DNA of 32,595 bases from Anaerolineae bacterium (lineage in GTDB: Bacteria > Chloroflexota > Anaerolineae > Anaerolineales > E44-bin32). Below, piece after piece: positions 1 to 8,564 of this stretch. The stretch covers positions 1 to 32,595 of the forward strand of contig DUEZ01000091.1 in NCBI GenBank assembly GCA_011174825.1. Reading direction: 5' to 3'. A program made the translations under genes and the position numbers. Each line of letters begins with the position of its first letter. Positions within the stretch are counted from its first letter, which is position 1. Below the pieces are notes generated by a model. That model ran no database searches. It saw only the letters and a program-made list of their open reading frames with translations, and was not told where the DNA came from.

Positions 1-425
1 GTCGAATCGTTGTCTCGCTCATCGGTCTCGTCTGGAATCTGGCGACCTTCCTCGTCGTTCCTGTGCTGGTCGTCGAAGAGACCGGACCTTTCGAGGCCGT
101 AAAACGAAGCGCGCAGCTTCTCAAGAAAACCTGGGGTGAGCAGATCGTCGGGAATTTGAGCATCGGCATGTTCTTTGGCGCCCTGACGATCGCGGTGATA
201 CTTCTAATCGTTGGGCCCTCTATCTATCTCATGATCGCCCTAGATAACCCTGCTTTATTAATCGTGATGGGCTTTCTGCTTGTGGTTGTGCTGGTTCTGA
301 TCGGTCTGGTCAGTTCGACACTGAGCGGGATCTATGCCGCTGCTGTATATCGCTTCGCGGCCGAGGGCGAGACGGGCGGGTACTTTCAACCGGAGTTGGT
401 GCAGAACGCCTTTCGGAGGAAGTAA
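1..425 (+). CDS. DUF6159-like integral membrane protein, 3' part
   Basis: The reading frame is open from base 3 and ends at TAA 423-425, so the gene starts outside the window; the GTG at 63 is internal. The visible 140 residues have a hydrophobic stretch, then the run VVPVLVVEETGPFEAVKRS, then a Trp-Gly-Glu block, two long membrane helices and a short polar tail ending ELVQNAFRRK. The sequence 'PVLV-EE-GP-EA-KRS ... WGE' is what I associate with the DUF6159 membrane family, whose biochemical function is unknown. It converges with the gene ending at 604. A diverged copy of its last 26 codons lies at 8141-8222. Family call from memory, without a search. Confidence 0.6.
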   Translation, partial: RIVVSLIGLVWNLATFLVVPVLVVEETGPFEAVKRSAQLLKKTWGEQIVGNLSIGMFFGALTIAVILLIVGPSIYLMIALDNPALLIVMGFLLVVVLVLIGLVSSTLSGIYAAAVYRFAAEGETGGYFQPELVQNAFRRK

Positions 426-445
426 CCTTCTTTCATACAAAGTAC

Positions 446-485
446 CAAAAATAAAATGGGTTCTGAGTCTCACTTCTCAGAACCC
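446..485 (-). terminator. Rho-independent terminator for the leftward gene
   Basis: A perfect 10-bp stem (GGGTTCTGAG at 458-467 and CTCAGAACCC at 476-485, 8-nt loop) is followed on the minus strand by ATTTTATTTTT. It lies about 120 bp beyond the stop of the minus-strand gene 604-2307. On the plus strand the tail is weak (TTGCCC), though the stem could still help end the DUF6159-like transcript. Confidence 0.75.
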
Positions 486-603
486 TTGCCCATTACCACC
501 AGAATTATGATCCGGCTGCTTATTTTTAATTTAAATTCACCGATTCAATGCAGAACTCCCCAGTCACAAAAGCATTAACCATCAGACTATAGATATATGG
601 CTC

Positions 604-2307
604 TTATTCATTTGATTCAGCTGGTTCTTCAAGCTGGTATATGGTCACCTCAGCTTGGTAATTACCGGTTGGTAAATAACCGTGAAGCCATTGGTGATAA
701 TCGACCTCGAACATCGCAACTTCCTTCATCTTAAACAAAGAAGTGCTCTGAAGGCCCATGATCTCAGCTAGATTGAACCACGATCCTTTCCCCATGGTGT
801 CAATCCTGCCCGGCCAAACCACACATGTGACACCATTTTCGATAAGGTATTCGTCAACTTCACCTACTTGTATTCGCTTAGCAGCAATTGGGTCGATCAA
901 TCCTGCCATATCCGTAATTGGTCTCTGACTAAAGTAGCGAACTGCACCCAAATCGTATGCTGCACAAAGTTCGTCTGGTGAGAAATACTCACTAACAAAG
1001 TGAGCAGCTTTTTTTCGCACATTTTGCATGTGTTGAATATTAGCTTGGTATACACCACTCCAATAAAGCGTATTCGATGTGGCGATGAAAATCGTGCCAA
1101 TACTTAACCAAATTAAAAGACGCCGGCGGCCGCCAATGGATAAAAACCCATTGACCAACAATAACCAAAGGACAATGTGATTCAACGCTCCATACCGGCT
1201 GGCTGTGCCTGGGATGGGAAAAATTATGGCATATCCTGCATTTTGTAAGATTGTCCAAACCAAAAGGACGAACATTGGTTGGTGTGCCTGTTTCTGAAGC
1301 CAATGTGACCATTTTCGAATTGGAGGCACGCGTTTAATGGATGAAATGACTAATGGAAGTATCACGCCTACCAATCCTACAACAGCCCAAAGGGATAAGG
1401 TGTAGCCGGACATGCCAGCCACAGTACTTATATCGATCTGTGGGGATGGAAATGCCATACCGCCTAGGCTGAACTCTAGAAAATAGATCATCCACATAGC
1501 AACGTAGGTCAGGGGAGGGAATCGACCAACTATATTTATTAATTCATTTCTATCCATCATCCAAGATTTGCCAACCGTGAAGGTCAACGTTTTGCTGATC
1601 ACGCTAGATGGAAGAAAGTACCCTGAGCGCCACTTTAGATAAACAAACCATGGCGCACAAACCACAACACAAACTGCTGCTGTAACCAAGATACCCTTTT
1701 GGATAGTCTTATGCCGGATTAAGTCAACACACCCAATAGCAATTGCCAACGCTAGTCCATCAGGACGGGTTAAGATGAGCATTCCAAGCACAATACCTAG
1801 TAGGACCCATCGTTCAGCTTTGTAGACCAATAACGCTAAAATACCTAGTGCTAAGAACAGCATGGTCTCCATCCCACTGAGTGCAAACCAAAGCATGTTT
1901 CCTGAGAGTGTTATCAAAAAAGCAGCGGCAAGGCCTAACGTCGAGCCCCAGATGGAATTCAGCAGAAGGAATAATGCGATACCAACAATGATGAGTGATC
2001 CAATTCCCAACACTTTTGCTACTACATGAATAGGCAATCCCAATAAATAGCCACTAGCAAGCATTAATACCCATAATAAGCTTGTACTACCCACTCCCTT
2101 TTCGCTCGCATAATTGAACATTAATTGTCCATGCTCTACCAGGTTTTGAGCGTAGACAAAATGAATATAGGTATCATCCATCGGAAGAAGCGGGGAGTAG
2201 GACCACTGGAATGCGACAGATGCAAGAAGGATCGTGGTAATGATAAGTATTGGAAAGATCCAAATTGGTAAAGCGTGGAAGCGTGATTTGAAAGATGATA
2301 CACGCAT
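604..2307 (-). CDS. Polytopic membrane protein, GT-C glycosyltransferase-like
   Basis: This 567-residue protein has about ten to twelve hydrophobic helices. The first is residues 15-33, directly followed by the acidic loop PMDDTYIHFVYAQNL (D44, D45). An Asp-Asp or Asp-Glu pair after helix 1, followed by YI..RYA.NL, is typical of GT-C glycosyltransferases that use polyprenyl-phosphate sugars. The region after about residue 440 is soluble and probably extracytoplasmic. On this basis it may transfer a sugar to a lipid or protein at the membrane; acceptor and donor cannot be inferred. The start has AAGG eight bases upstream of ATG. It is separated from the upstream minus-strand lipoprotein gene by about 340 bp with its own terminator, so it is probably a separate transcript. 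Class moderately sure, function unknown. Confidence 0.6.
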   Translation of the reverse strand: MRVSSFKSRFHALPIWIFPILIITTILLASVAFQWSYSPLLPMDDTYIHFVYAQNLVEHGQLMFNYASEKGVGSTSLLWVLMLASGYLLGLPIHVVAKVLGIGSLIIVGIALFLLLNSIWGSTLGLAAAFLITLSGNMLWFALSGMETMLFLALGILALLVYKAERWVLLGIVLGMLILTRPDGLALAIAIGCVDLIRHKTIQKGILVTAAVCVVVCAPWFVYLKWRSGYFLPSSVISKTLTFTVGKSWMMDRNELINIVGRFPPLTYVAMWMIYFLEFSLGGMAFPSPQIDISTVAGMSGYTLSLWAVVGLVGVILPLVISSIKRVPPIRKWSHWLQKQAHQPMFVLLVWTILQNAGYAIIFPIPGTASRYGALNHIVLWLLLVNGFLSIGGRRRLLIWLSIGTIFIATSNTLYWSGVYQANIQHMQNVRKKAAHFVSEYFSPDELCAAYDLGAVRYFSQRPITDMAGLIDPIAAKRIQVGEVDEYLIENGVTCVVWPGRIDTMGKGSWFNLAEIMGLQSTSLFKMKEVAMFEVDYHQWLHGYLPTGNYQAEVTIYQLEEPAESNE

Positions 2308-2371
2308 TTATAACCTTCTATATGTAAATCAGTTATCGTTTAGCTATATTCGGATGAAACGAGTTCTCGAT

Positions 2372-2409
2372 AGAATAAAGAAAGCCCAACCTCAAGCGAA
2401 ATCGGGCTT
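2372..2409 (-). terminator. Terminator-like hairpin after the TPR lipoprotein gene
   Basis: The stem AAGCCC (2382-2387) / GGGCTT (2404-2409) is followed on the minus strand by TTCTTTATTC. It lies about 245 bp beyond the stop of the minus-strand gene 2650-4674 and ahead of the gene starting at 2307. It is also the first half of a dispersed repeat (see 2381-2457). Confidence 0.5.
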
Positions 2410-2457
2410 CGTTGTTTCGATGAAAGTGCCTGGCTCCCCTCAACGCCGAGGCCATTA
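2381..2457. repeat. Dispersed intergenic repeat A, copy 1 (two hairpins)
   Basis: This is a two-part element. Part one is the hairpin AAGCCC...GGGCTT. Part two, about 17 bases later, is GTGCCTGGCTCCCC followed by GCCGAGGC; GCCTGGC and GCCGAGGC can pair with a one-base bulge. The same two-part element, in the same orientation, is at 23901-23974. Only small indels are needed to align the copies, and GTGCCTGGCTCCCC is identical. The rest of the gap 2308-2649 shows nothing I recognise. Confidence 0.7.
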
Positions 2458-2649
2458 CTCACCATAAGAAGACGGGGATAGGAATTGTGTGTATACATCG
2501 TATTACAGAACCTGCTGAGGCTCAAGGCTGTATCAAATCATGCAGCGTCGATTTCTGAGAGATATATATTTTTCAGCATTGACCCATTTATTCTCAGGAT
2601 TAAAGTCACCGGAATTCGACATGATCTGAAGATGTAATTGGATAAGTCA

Positions 2650-4674
2650 CTATGGCCAAATCAGGATTTCAGTGAGCACGCATTCACTAACTTTCCCCTC
2701 GATCTTCAACATATAATCTTCGGACAATGGTTCACTCATGATGATATTAAATGCTGCGTTTCCCTCAATTTTTCCTCGATGATCACTCTCTCTGAAATCA
2801 GAGCTCGTAAGAGAAAAAGTGGTAGAGCCTTCCATCGAGCCATTGACAGATACGATGAGAGTTTCAAACGGCGCGAATCCTTCTGCAACATAGTAGAAGG
2901 TAGGCACCCACGCACCTTGTACAGGTTCAATTGAAACCCACGCACAGCTTTCCGATGAGTAGCTGACATCAAGAGCAGCATATAGTTCCTCTAAGAAAGT
3001 TTCGGCATAGGACCGAAATTCAGCTTCCAAACCCAAAGCTAAAGCACGCTCCAGGTCGGCTACAGCTGTCTGCAATTCGTTGAGTTCATAGTAGATGATC
3101 CCCCGAAAGTAGTACGCATTAGCGTTGTCAGGAGCTAGTTGAATGACTCTGTCGAAATCCAGTATTGCATCCCTGTACTCATCCGAGATGGCTAGGCAAA
3201 GGCCACGCTTGTAGAAAGCCTCTGTATGCTGGTTGTTGAATTTAATCGCTTGATCGTAATCTGAGAGAGCAGCACTGAAATCACCCTGATCAAAATAGAG
3301 ATTTCCCCGATGGAAATAGGCTTCTGAGGCTTGGGGATCGATTTCAAGAACTTTTCCAAAGTCAATTAAGGCATGATCTGTCTCGTCTATCCAGGCATAA
3401 AGTATCCCGCGTGCAAGAATGGCATCAATACATTCATTATCGATCTCGATGGCTTTTGCATACTCCGTAATCGCATCTTTATATTCACCTTGATCCCAAT
3501 AAACATTTCCGCGATTGAAGAACGCATCCGCGATCCCAGGGTCCAAAGAAATGACTTTTTCATAATCAGCTAAGGCTCGATCCGGTTCTCCCATAGCTCT
3601 AAAGGAAATTCCGCGATTAATGAGAGCGTTAACGTATTCGGGATCAATTTTCAATACCTGATCGTAGTCCGCAAGGGCATGGTCAATGTCTCCAAGAGTT
3701 TGATAGATAACCCCACGCACCGTGTACGCGTGGACATCATGTGGATCAAGAGTGACAGAGCGATCACAGTCTGCTATAGCCTGCTCCAAGTCACCGATAT
3801 TCCAGAGCGTAATCGCGCGGTTAACATAGAAACTGGCTTCGTCGTGCTCTAGGGAGATTGCTTTATCGAAATCTGTGTTTGATTTTTCGAATTCCCCTAA
3901 GCTTTGATAGACTATCCCTCGGCCATTGTATCCATATCCATCCCCTGGATCGATGGAGAGAGCCTCGTCTAGATCAGAAAGAGCTCGATTAAGATCACCT
4001 TGGATGATGTAGGCTAGTCCCCGTGATCGATAAGCTTCAGAAAGATGGGAATCGAGCTCAATGGCTTTATTAAAATCATCGATGGCGAACTCAAGGCGGT
4101 CATCCTTTTCATGTGTGGTTCCACAAATCCCTTGATACACTTCTCTATTCGTAACAAGTTGCAAATAGGCTTCTCCGCGACGTAAGAACGCTTCCACATG
4201 ATTAATATCGCTGCGTATCACCTGGGTAAAATCCGATATCGCGAGCTCGTAATTGCCTGTTTCTGAATGCAGGAGTCCTCTATGAAGATACGCTTCGGTT
4301 TTCTGCGAGTCGATGGAGATAGCAGAGTCTAGGTCGGTTAAAGCCTTATCCCCCTCGCCTAATGTCCGGTAAGCAATCCCTCTCTGTAGAAAGGCTTCAG
4401 CGTTCTGTGGGTCGAGGGAGATCGTGGATCCTAGGTCGGAAACAGCGTTTTCCAGATCACCTTGAGCAAGGAAAGCAATCCCTCGCTGGAAATATGCTTC
4501 ACTATTACCCTGATCCCGATCGATGGCTTGACTGAATTGTTCTATTGCCAAATCCGTATTACCTTCTTTTTGATACTTCATCCCCTGAGCGATGAGTTCG
4601 TCTGCTGTAGGTCCGCAAGCGGTCAGTAGAATGAGAAGGAATAATGGGCTGAGCCGTACAAGGCGCTTAATCAT
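2650..4674 (-). CDS. TPR-repeat lipoprotein (15 repeats) with C-terminal unknown domain
   Basis: The N-terminus has a basic start, a hydrophobic core and the lipobox L-T-A-C with Cys20, so a lipid-anchored extracytoplasmic protein is expected. Residues from about 22 to 540 are some 15 consecutive 34-residue tetratricopeptide repeats of the form Y..RG..Y...G....A..D...AI..DP....A. The fifth repeat carries an insertion of about 17 residues (with a Cys) that its neighbours lack. The last ~110 residues are not TPR; they look beta-rich and may be a separate domain. TPR superhelices bind partner proteins, so a scaffold role is likely; the ligand is unknown. The start is well supported (AAGGAGGT eight bases before ATG). 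It lies 12 bp after the methyltransferase stop, so the two are probably co-transcribed. Confidence 0.85.
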   Translation of the reverse strand: MIKRLVRLSPLFLLILLTACGPTADELIAQGMKYQKEGNTDLAIEQFSQAIDRDQGNSEAYFQRGIAFLAQGDLENAVSDLGSTISLDPQNAEAFLQRGIAYRTLGEGDKALTDLDSAISIDSQKTEAYLHRGLLHSETGNYELAISDFTQVIRSDINHVEAFLRRGEAYLQLVTNREVYQGICGTTHEKDDRLEFAIDDFNKAIELDSHLSEAYRSRGLAYIIQGDLNRALSDLDEALSIDPGDGYGYNGRGIVYQSLGEFEKSNTDFDKAISLEHDEASFYVNRAITLWNIGDLEQAIADCDRSVTLDPHDVHAYTVRGVIYQTLGDIDHALADYDQVLKIDPEYVNALINRGISFRAMGEPDRALADYEKVISLDPGIADAFFNRGNVYWDQGEYKDAITEYAKAIEIDNECIDAILARGILYAWIDETDHALIDFGKVLEIDPQASEAYFHRGNLYFDQGDFSAALSDYDQAIKFNNQHTEAFYKRGLCLAISDEYRDAILDFDRVIQLAPDNANAYYFRGIIYYELNELQTAVADLERALALGLEAEFRSYAETFLEELYAALDVSYSSESCAWVSIEPVQGAWVPTFYYVAEGFAPFETLIVSVNGSMEGSTTFSLTSSDFRESDHRGKIEGNAAFNIIMSEPLSEDYMLKIEGKVSECVLTEILIWP

Positions 4675-4686
4675 GGATTTACCTCC

Positions 4687-5547
4687 TTATTCATGCAAAA
4701 CTGCCGGTTTCGAGACGTCATCTTTGCGCAGCACAAAGCTGTAATAAACACGGTCCCCAAACCTGGGCGTTCCTGTCGCTAGCCCCGCGCCATTCATCCC
4801 GGCGAATTCACAAAAAATCCTTCGAAACCACCGCGGTATATATTGGTTGATCAGCTTGCACTTCCTTTCGTAATCCAATGTCAAAGCCCTAACCACATTT
4901 GGAGTGATATCCTCTTCGCCGACAAGCCGCAGCCCCGAAGCCACGAGCTGTGACCTCCATATATGGATTTGTCCATAACGATGCATGTCTGTGTAAAGGA
5001 AATACCCGTTGGGCTTTAGTACATGGGCAATGTCTCTGAATGTGCGTTCTTTATTTCTCCATAACCCTGAAGCTTCCACACTGATTACTACATCAAAAGA
5101 AGCATTCTCAAACGGCAGATTGTCGGCGTCACATTGACGGAAGGATAACCCCTCGATTGAATGTCGTTGGTTAGAGAAATTTACTGAACTGGCGGTTATA
5201 TCTATACCAATATAGGACTTTGGCTTGAATTGTTTTGCGATGTAGGCAGCCCCGCCCCCTCTACCTGATCCCAACTCCAACGCGTCAACTCCAATCCAGC
5301 TTATGGCGCTCGCGACGTGATGATAGAGCTGGATGCAATAGCGATGCTCCTCATCCTCACTCGAAAGATCGATCCTTCCATCATGTGGATTTAGAAACGC
5401 GTAACCTAAATTCATAAACGGCATTTGGAATCCACCATCAAGCTTAGAGATGAGCTCATACCAATTGCGACCGATCCAAAGTTTGACCTCAAATGGAAAG
5501 AGATCCATGAACTTGTCATAAACATGGACTGCCTGACCCTTAGCCAT
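4687..5547 (-). CDS. Class I SAM-dependent methyltransferase
   Basis: The 286-residue protein contains the SAM-binding motif I LELGSGRGGGAAYI (about 90-103), the acidic residue ending strand 2 in IGIDIT (D116), the adenine-loop motif CDADNLPF (139-146) and the strand-4 motif FDVVISVEAS (151-160). The combination GSGRGGG, IGID and SVEAS resembles methyltransferases that modify polyketide-derived lipids and glycolipids in actinobacteria (family memory); the substrate here cannot be told from sequence. There is no signal peptide, so it is cytosolic. GGGGAG lies upstream of the ATG. It is the first gene of a two-gene unit with the TPR lipoprotein, an unusual pairing. A direct repeat at 5617-5647 may control it. 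Confidence 0.85.
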   Translation of the reverse strand: MAKGQAVHVYDKFMDLFPFEVKLWIGRNWYELISKLDGGFQMPFMNLGYAFLNPHDGRIDLSSEDEEHRYCIQLYHHVASAISWIGVDALELGSGRGGGAAYIAKQFKPKSYIGIDITASSVNFSNQRHSIEGLSFRQCDADNLPFENASFDVVISVEASGLWRNKERTFRDIAHVLKPNGYFLYTDMHRYGQIHIWRSQLVASGLRLVGEEDITPNVVRALTLDYERKCKLINQYIPRWFRRIFCEFAGMNGAGLATGTPRFGDRVYYSFVLRKDDVSKPAVLHE

Positions 5548-5616
5548 AGGTAGACTCCCCTAGCCTGTATCTCTGGATTCCATCTCTACATTTCATGCCT
5601 CCATTGTGGGAGATAA

Positions 5617-5647
5617 AAACTGCCAATAGAAGATGGGAAACTGCCAA
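5617..5647. promoter_or_regulatory. Direct-repeat candidate operator upstream of the methyltransferase
   Basis: The 10-mer AAACTGCCAA occurs at 5617-5626 and exactly again at 5638-5647, a 21-bp period or about two helical turns. It is 70-100 bp upstream of the minus-strand start at 5547, a normal place for an activator or repressor site. No protein can be assigned; the HTH protein encoded next door at 5797-7641 is a candidate by location only. Confidence 0.35.
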
Positions 5648-5690
5648 AAAGAGTCAATTTGAACATCTGAAAGGGTCGCCTCACCATTCT

Positions 5691-5728
5691 TAAAAGAAAA
5701 ACGCAGGATTCATTGATAAGCCCTGCGT
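5691..5728 (-). terminator. Rho-independent terminator of the GAF-HTH protein gene
   Basis: The perfect 7-bp stem ACGCAGG (5701-5707) / CCTGCGT (5722-5728) has a 14-nt loop and is followed on the minus strand by TTTTCTTTT. It sits about 70 bp past the stop of gene 5797-7641 and before the methyltransferase transcript. Confidence 0.8.
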
Positions 5729-5796
5729 ATGCTTCTTGATTCTAACAACATCATCCCCATCCCCCTTCGCAACGAAAGTCGAGATCAAATCAAGAT

Positions 5797-7641
5797 CTAA
5801 GTCTCAGTTTCTACAGCTCCCTCCATCTCACTCATTGCCCGAGCGATAGCTCGTATCGCTGATCGACGCGTTCGATTGAATGTGCCTTCTGAGATGTACA
5901 ACTTTGCTATGATGTCACGATTCGGAATATCCATTACATAAGCATCGTGCAAAATGACATAAGGATGCCACTCCCTGGGTGGAATTTCACCAGGAGGTTC
6001 GTCACTGGGTCTCAATTTCTCGATGGTGTCCGTAATCAAATTTCTCAACACCTTCCCACGATCAATATGTGTTACAAGATCTTCGGATGTGCTCACGGTA
6101 ACTAACTCTAAGCTAACAAGCGAACTATGCCCAAGATATGCATAATCTGAGAGATTCCGCAAAGCGTCCTCCACAACGCTTACATCGATCAATTCCACCT
6201 CCTCTCGCCTTTTCATAGCTTCTTTTTCTACAAGCGAGGTTATAAGCGCGATACGTTCGGGCTCTCGTGTCATGTCCTTGATGACATCTGCTAATTTATC
6301 ACTGGGATAAAGCTGTCGATCAATGTCCGTGTTGGAATAACGCATTGCATTCTTAGGGCGACCTAAGAGGAGCGCTCCAACTTGCTTTCCTTCTGCGTAG
6401 AGGGGAACTAGGAGTGCCACTTTCATCGACATGGGTAACCGATCACCTTCAATGTGTAAGACGTCATCTGCTTTTAGATCTTCCTCTGATAAATGGTTTA
6501 AATCACCTTGATAAAGATGCCTCGCAGCTACCTGAAGTTCATCCTCTCCAAATACAACGATGATCCCCGACGTGGCTTTGACAGAGACACAGATTTCCCT
6601 AAGTGCTCTCTGGAGATACTCCGCCATTCCGCCACGTTCGCTGATTAAATATGCTAGACCTATAAGCTTCTCTCTTAATTCCCTAGTTTCATGACGATAC
6701 ACGATCACATCAACGCTACGCCGCACAAGATCCACCAACGAGTGTGTGATGACCGCAAACATGATGACAAACACAAAAATACCTGGAGGTACACCAAAGA
6801 ACCAGACCGATAGCAAGCTGACTAAGACATATAAGATCGTGACACCGGCCATCGTAATGGCATTAAAAAGAAAGTCCTTCCGAAGTGTTCGCCCTTCCAT
6901 CAAAGCGCTATACCGAGTAACTCCAACCCCAATTGCTGTTAATGTGAGTATCAGCAATGCCGAGGGGATCGCTACGGGGATACGGATCCCTATAAGGGAG
7001 CCAAGAAATGAGAGGGGAATGGTCATTCCAGCGATCAGAGTAGCAATAACCAACGTCGTAAGCTGCTTTCTCATTAATCGGGAACTTGTATCTTGCACAG
7101 ATCTCAGTAAGTTCATGGCGCTCATCAAGATATAACCAAGTAGAAGGATGAAGAAGATTGGATACAGCGAGCCAGCGTTAAGTGTGTTGATATACAGTGG
7201 ATCTCCCTCAGGATCCGCGACCAGTAAATAGGGTGTGGTCACCTGGAGATAGATCGCGGAGAGGCTGATCAGATAACCGAATATGACTCTGATCCTGCGC
7301 CATAGGTTCATCCCACCTGGTCGCATGAGCATTGTGACGTGATGCCATAACATAATGGACGGCACCAACAACCACCCCTCGAGCCAACTGTTAGCCCCCT
7401 TCGCAAGATTGCCTTCGATAAATGCCTGATAGATACGGAACCATGATGGAACTTGCTCCAGTACTGGTGGAGGGTTCAGAGCAAGCAGGATATTGAGGAA
7501 ATTTCCTGAAAGTGACCAAAGCGCTAAACCAGAGAGCCAAGCAATCGGCTTTCTTGGGCTTCGTGTGATCACGTAGAAACCGAGCCACAGAGCCATGATC
7601 AAACCCAGAAAGTTCACGATAAGGGTGATGGTCAATAACAT
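5797..7641 (-). CDS. Membrane-tethered GAF/helix-turn-helix regulator (putative)
   Basis: The 614-residue protein has three parts. Residues 1-305 form about nine membrane helices, in part like the sensor regions of multi-helix signalling proteins. Residues 335-460 look like a GAF domain (a cytosolic ligand-binding fold). Residues 487-605 are a helical block with ALRNLSDYAYLGHSSL, HIDRGKVLRNL and a final helix-turn-helix stretch around 572-603 containing ISEGTFNRTRRSAIRAIA. I recall this C-terminal block from other Chloroflexota proteins, without an established name. No histidine kinase, receiver or cyclase motif is visible, so the simplest reading is a one-component regulator held in the membrane. 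AGAAGGGGG lies just before ATG. Signal and target genes are unknown. Domain order fairly sure, role inferred. Confidence 0.65.
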   Translation of the reverse strand: MLLTITLIVNFLGLIMALWLGFYVITRSPRKPIAWLSGLALWSLSGNFLNILLALNPPPVLEQVPSWFRIYQAFIEGNLAKGANSWLEGWLLVPSIMLWHHVTMLMRPGGMNLWRRIRVIFGYLISLSAIYLQVTTPYLLVADPEGDPLYINTLNAGSLYPIFFILLLGYILMSAMNLLRSVQDTSSRLMRKQLTTLVIATLIAGMTIPLSFLGSLIGIRIPVAIPSALLILTLTAIGVGVTRYSALMEGRTLRKDFLFNAITMAGVTILYVLVSLLSVWFFGVPPGIFVFVIMFAVITHSLVDLVRRSVDVIVYRHETRELREKLIGLAYLISERGGMAEYLQRALREICVSVKATSGIIVVFGEDELQVAARHLYQGDLNHLSEEDLKADDVLHIEGDRLPMSMKVALLVPLYAEGKQVGALLLGRPKNAMRYSNTDIDRQLYPSDKLADVIKDMTREPERIALITSLVEKEAMKRREEVELIDVSVVEDALRNLSDYAYLGHSSLVSLELVTVSTSEDLVTHIDRGKVLRNLITDTIEKLRPSDEPPGEIPPREWHPYVILHDAYVMDIPNRDIIAKLYISEGTFNRTRRSAIRAIARAMSEMEGAVETET

Positions 7642-8231
7642 GCGACCCCCTTCTAACTCATGAGGTTTCGTTGCTTGTTTAGTGTGAATTGTCGATGATG
7701 AGAGGTTTCTACGAAGGGTTAAATGTGCAACTTATCTCACTAAATTATACAAAGTTATTATCCACTTAATGAGATTGGTTAAGCGATATCGTTCAACTTC
7801 TGCGTGAAAATGGTTGGATTGAGACAACAGATCCTTTTAATTTCCGTTACGACCCACTCCATCGATCACACGCTTCAACTAACTAAAATGAGGGCAATCA
7901 TGTCTCGCACTACTCAAGCCTCTAGGTTCTATTTTGGCTATATTACCTATTCCTCAAGGTGACCTTACATTGTAGATACTTGCAGCGGTATTCCATTTCA
8001 TCCCACTACTCACAATTTTCCTTGTTGGTGTGTAATTGTCGAGAAAGATCATCTCTAAGTTGAAAAGTGACCAACCTTCCAGGTAGAACTTGAAAGAAAA
8101 GTTGCACAGGGGGAGAATTTCTTAGCTGAGTCGGATGAGAAATATACGATTTCTAGACCAAGGACAAGAATGGTGGATGTTTCCTGCGGGAGTTGGTGCA
8201 GAATGATCTCGAAAGAAGCAGCTATAAGCAT
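7642..8231. other. AT-rich intergenic region with decayed coding remnants
   Basis: This gap of about 590 bp is visibly richer in A and T than its flanks and has no convincing intact gene. It contains a plus-strand remnant at 7785-7840 whose frame reads DIVQLLRENGWIE; a related stretch at 13582-13637 reads DIVLLLRDNDFIK. It also contains the DUF6159-like remnant at 8141-8222. The promoter of the gene starting at 7641 should lie near 7650-7760, but I could not pick one convincingly. Confidence 0.5.
8141..8222 (+). pseudogene. Decayed remnant of a DUF6159-like gene 3' end
   Basis: Read in the frame of 8143, this stretch gives YDF-stop-TKDKNGGC then FLRELVQND. The intact gene at 1-425 ends YRFAAEGETGGY then FQPELVQNA. 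The two align without a gap over about 53 bases at roughly 60 percent identity, followed by about 15 identical bases (GGAGTTGGTGCAGAA). An in-frame stop and no recognisable upstream part show it is not functional. It points to a former second copy of this gene family here. Confidence 0.5.
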
Positions 8232-8564
8232 TTAATCGCGGAATTGAGATTTTTGTTCTACAAGGGTTTTGAGTTTGCTAACTAAGAATCCACTTTCGCT
8301 TCCCATTTCTATCCATGATATCGAAATGATAGAATACCTGGAGGTATCGAAAAGGTAAAACAAAGGATCGTTTAGCTTGCTTGAATAGAAATTTTCCTCG
8401 AAACAAGGATGATAAAGATATTTACCTTGGGGAATTTTGTGCTTGGAATTAGAGAGATTACTAGAAGGTGTATGAGCAAGTAAGGTTTGATCTATTCTGA
8501 AGGAGTTATTCGTCCAAACGTCGTTCTGAGCCAAGCAATCCATAACCTCCTTCTTAGCTTCCAC
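8232..8564 (-). CDS. Doubtful small ORF overlapping the transglutaminase gene 3' end
   Basis: This is an open frame of up to 110 codons, AT-rich, overlapping the last 73 bp of the gene ending at 8492. A strong AGAAGGAGGT lies inside it, but the nearest ATG (8543) is only two bases after it and an in-frame TTG (8534) is eleven bases after, so neither spacing is good. The predicted protein (many Ser, Tyr, Lys; no signal or membrane helix) matches nothing I know. It could be chance in a low-GC region or a real short gene co-transcribed with the operon. Confidence 0.2.
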   Translation of the reverse strand: MEAKKEVMDCLAQNDVWTNNSFRIDQTLLAHTPSSNLSNSKHKIPQGKYLYHPCFEENFYSSKLNDPLFYLFDTSRYSIISISWIEMGSESGFLVSKLKTLVEQKSQFRD

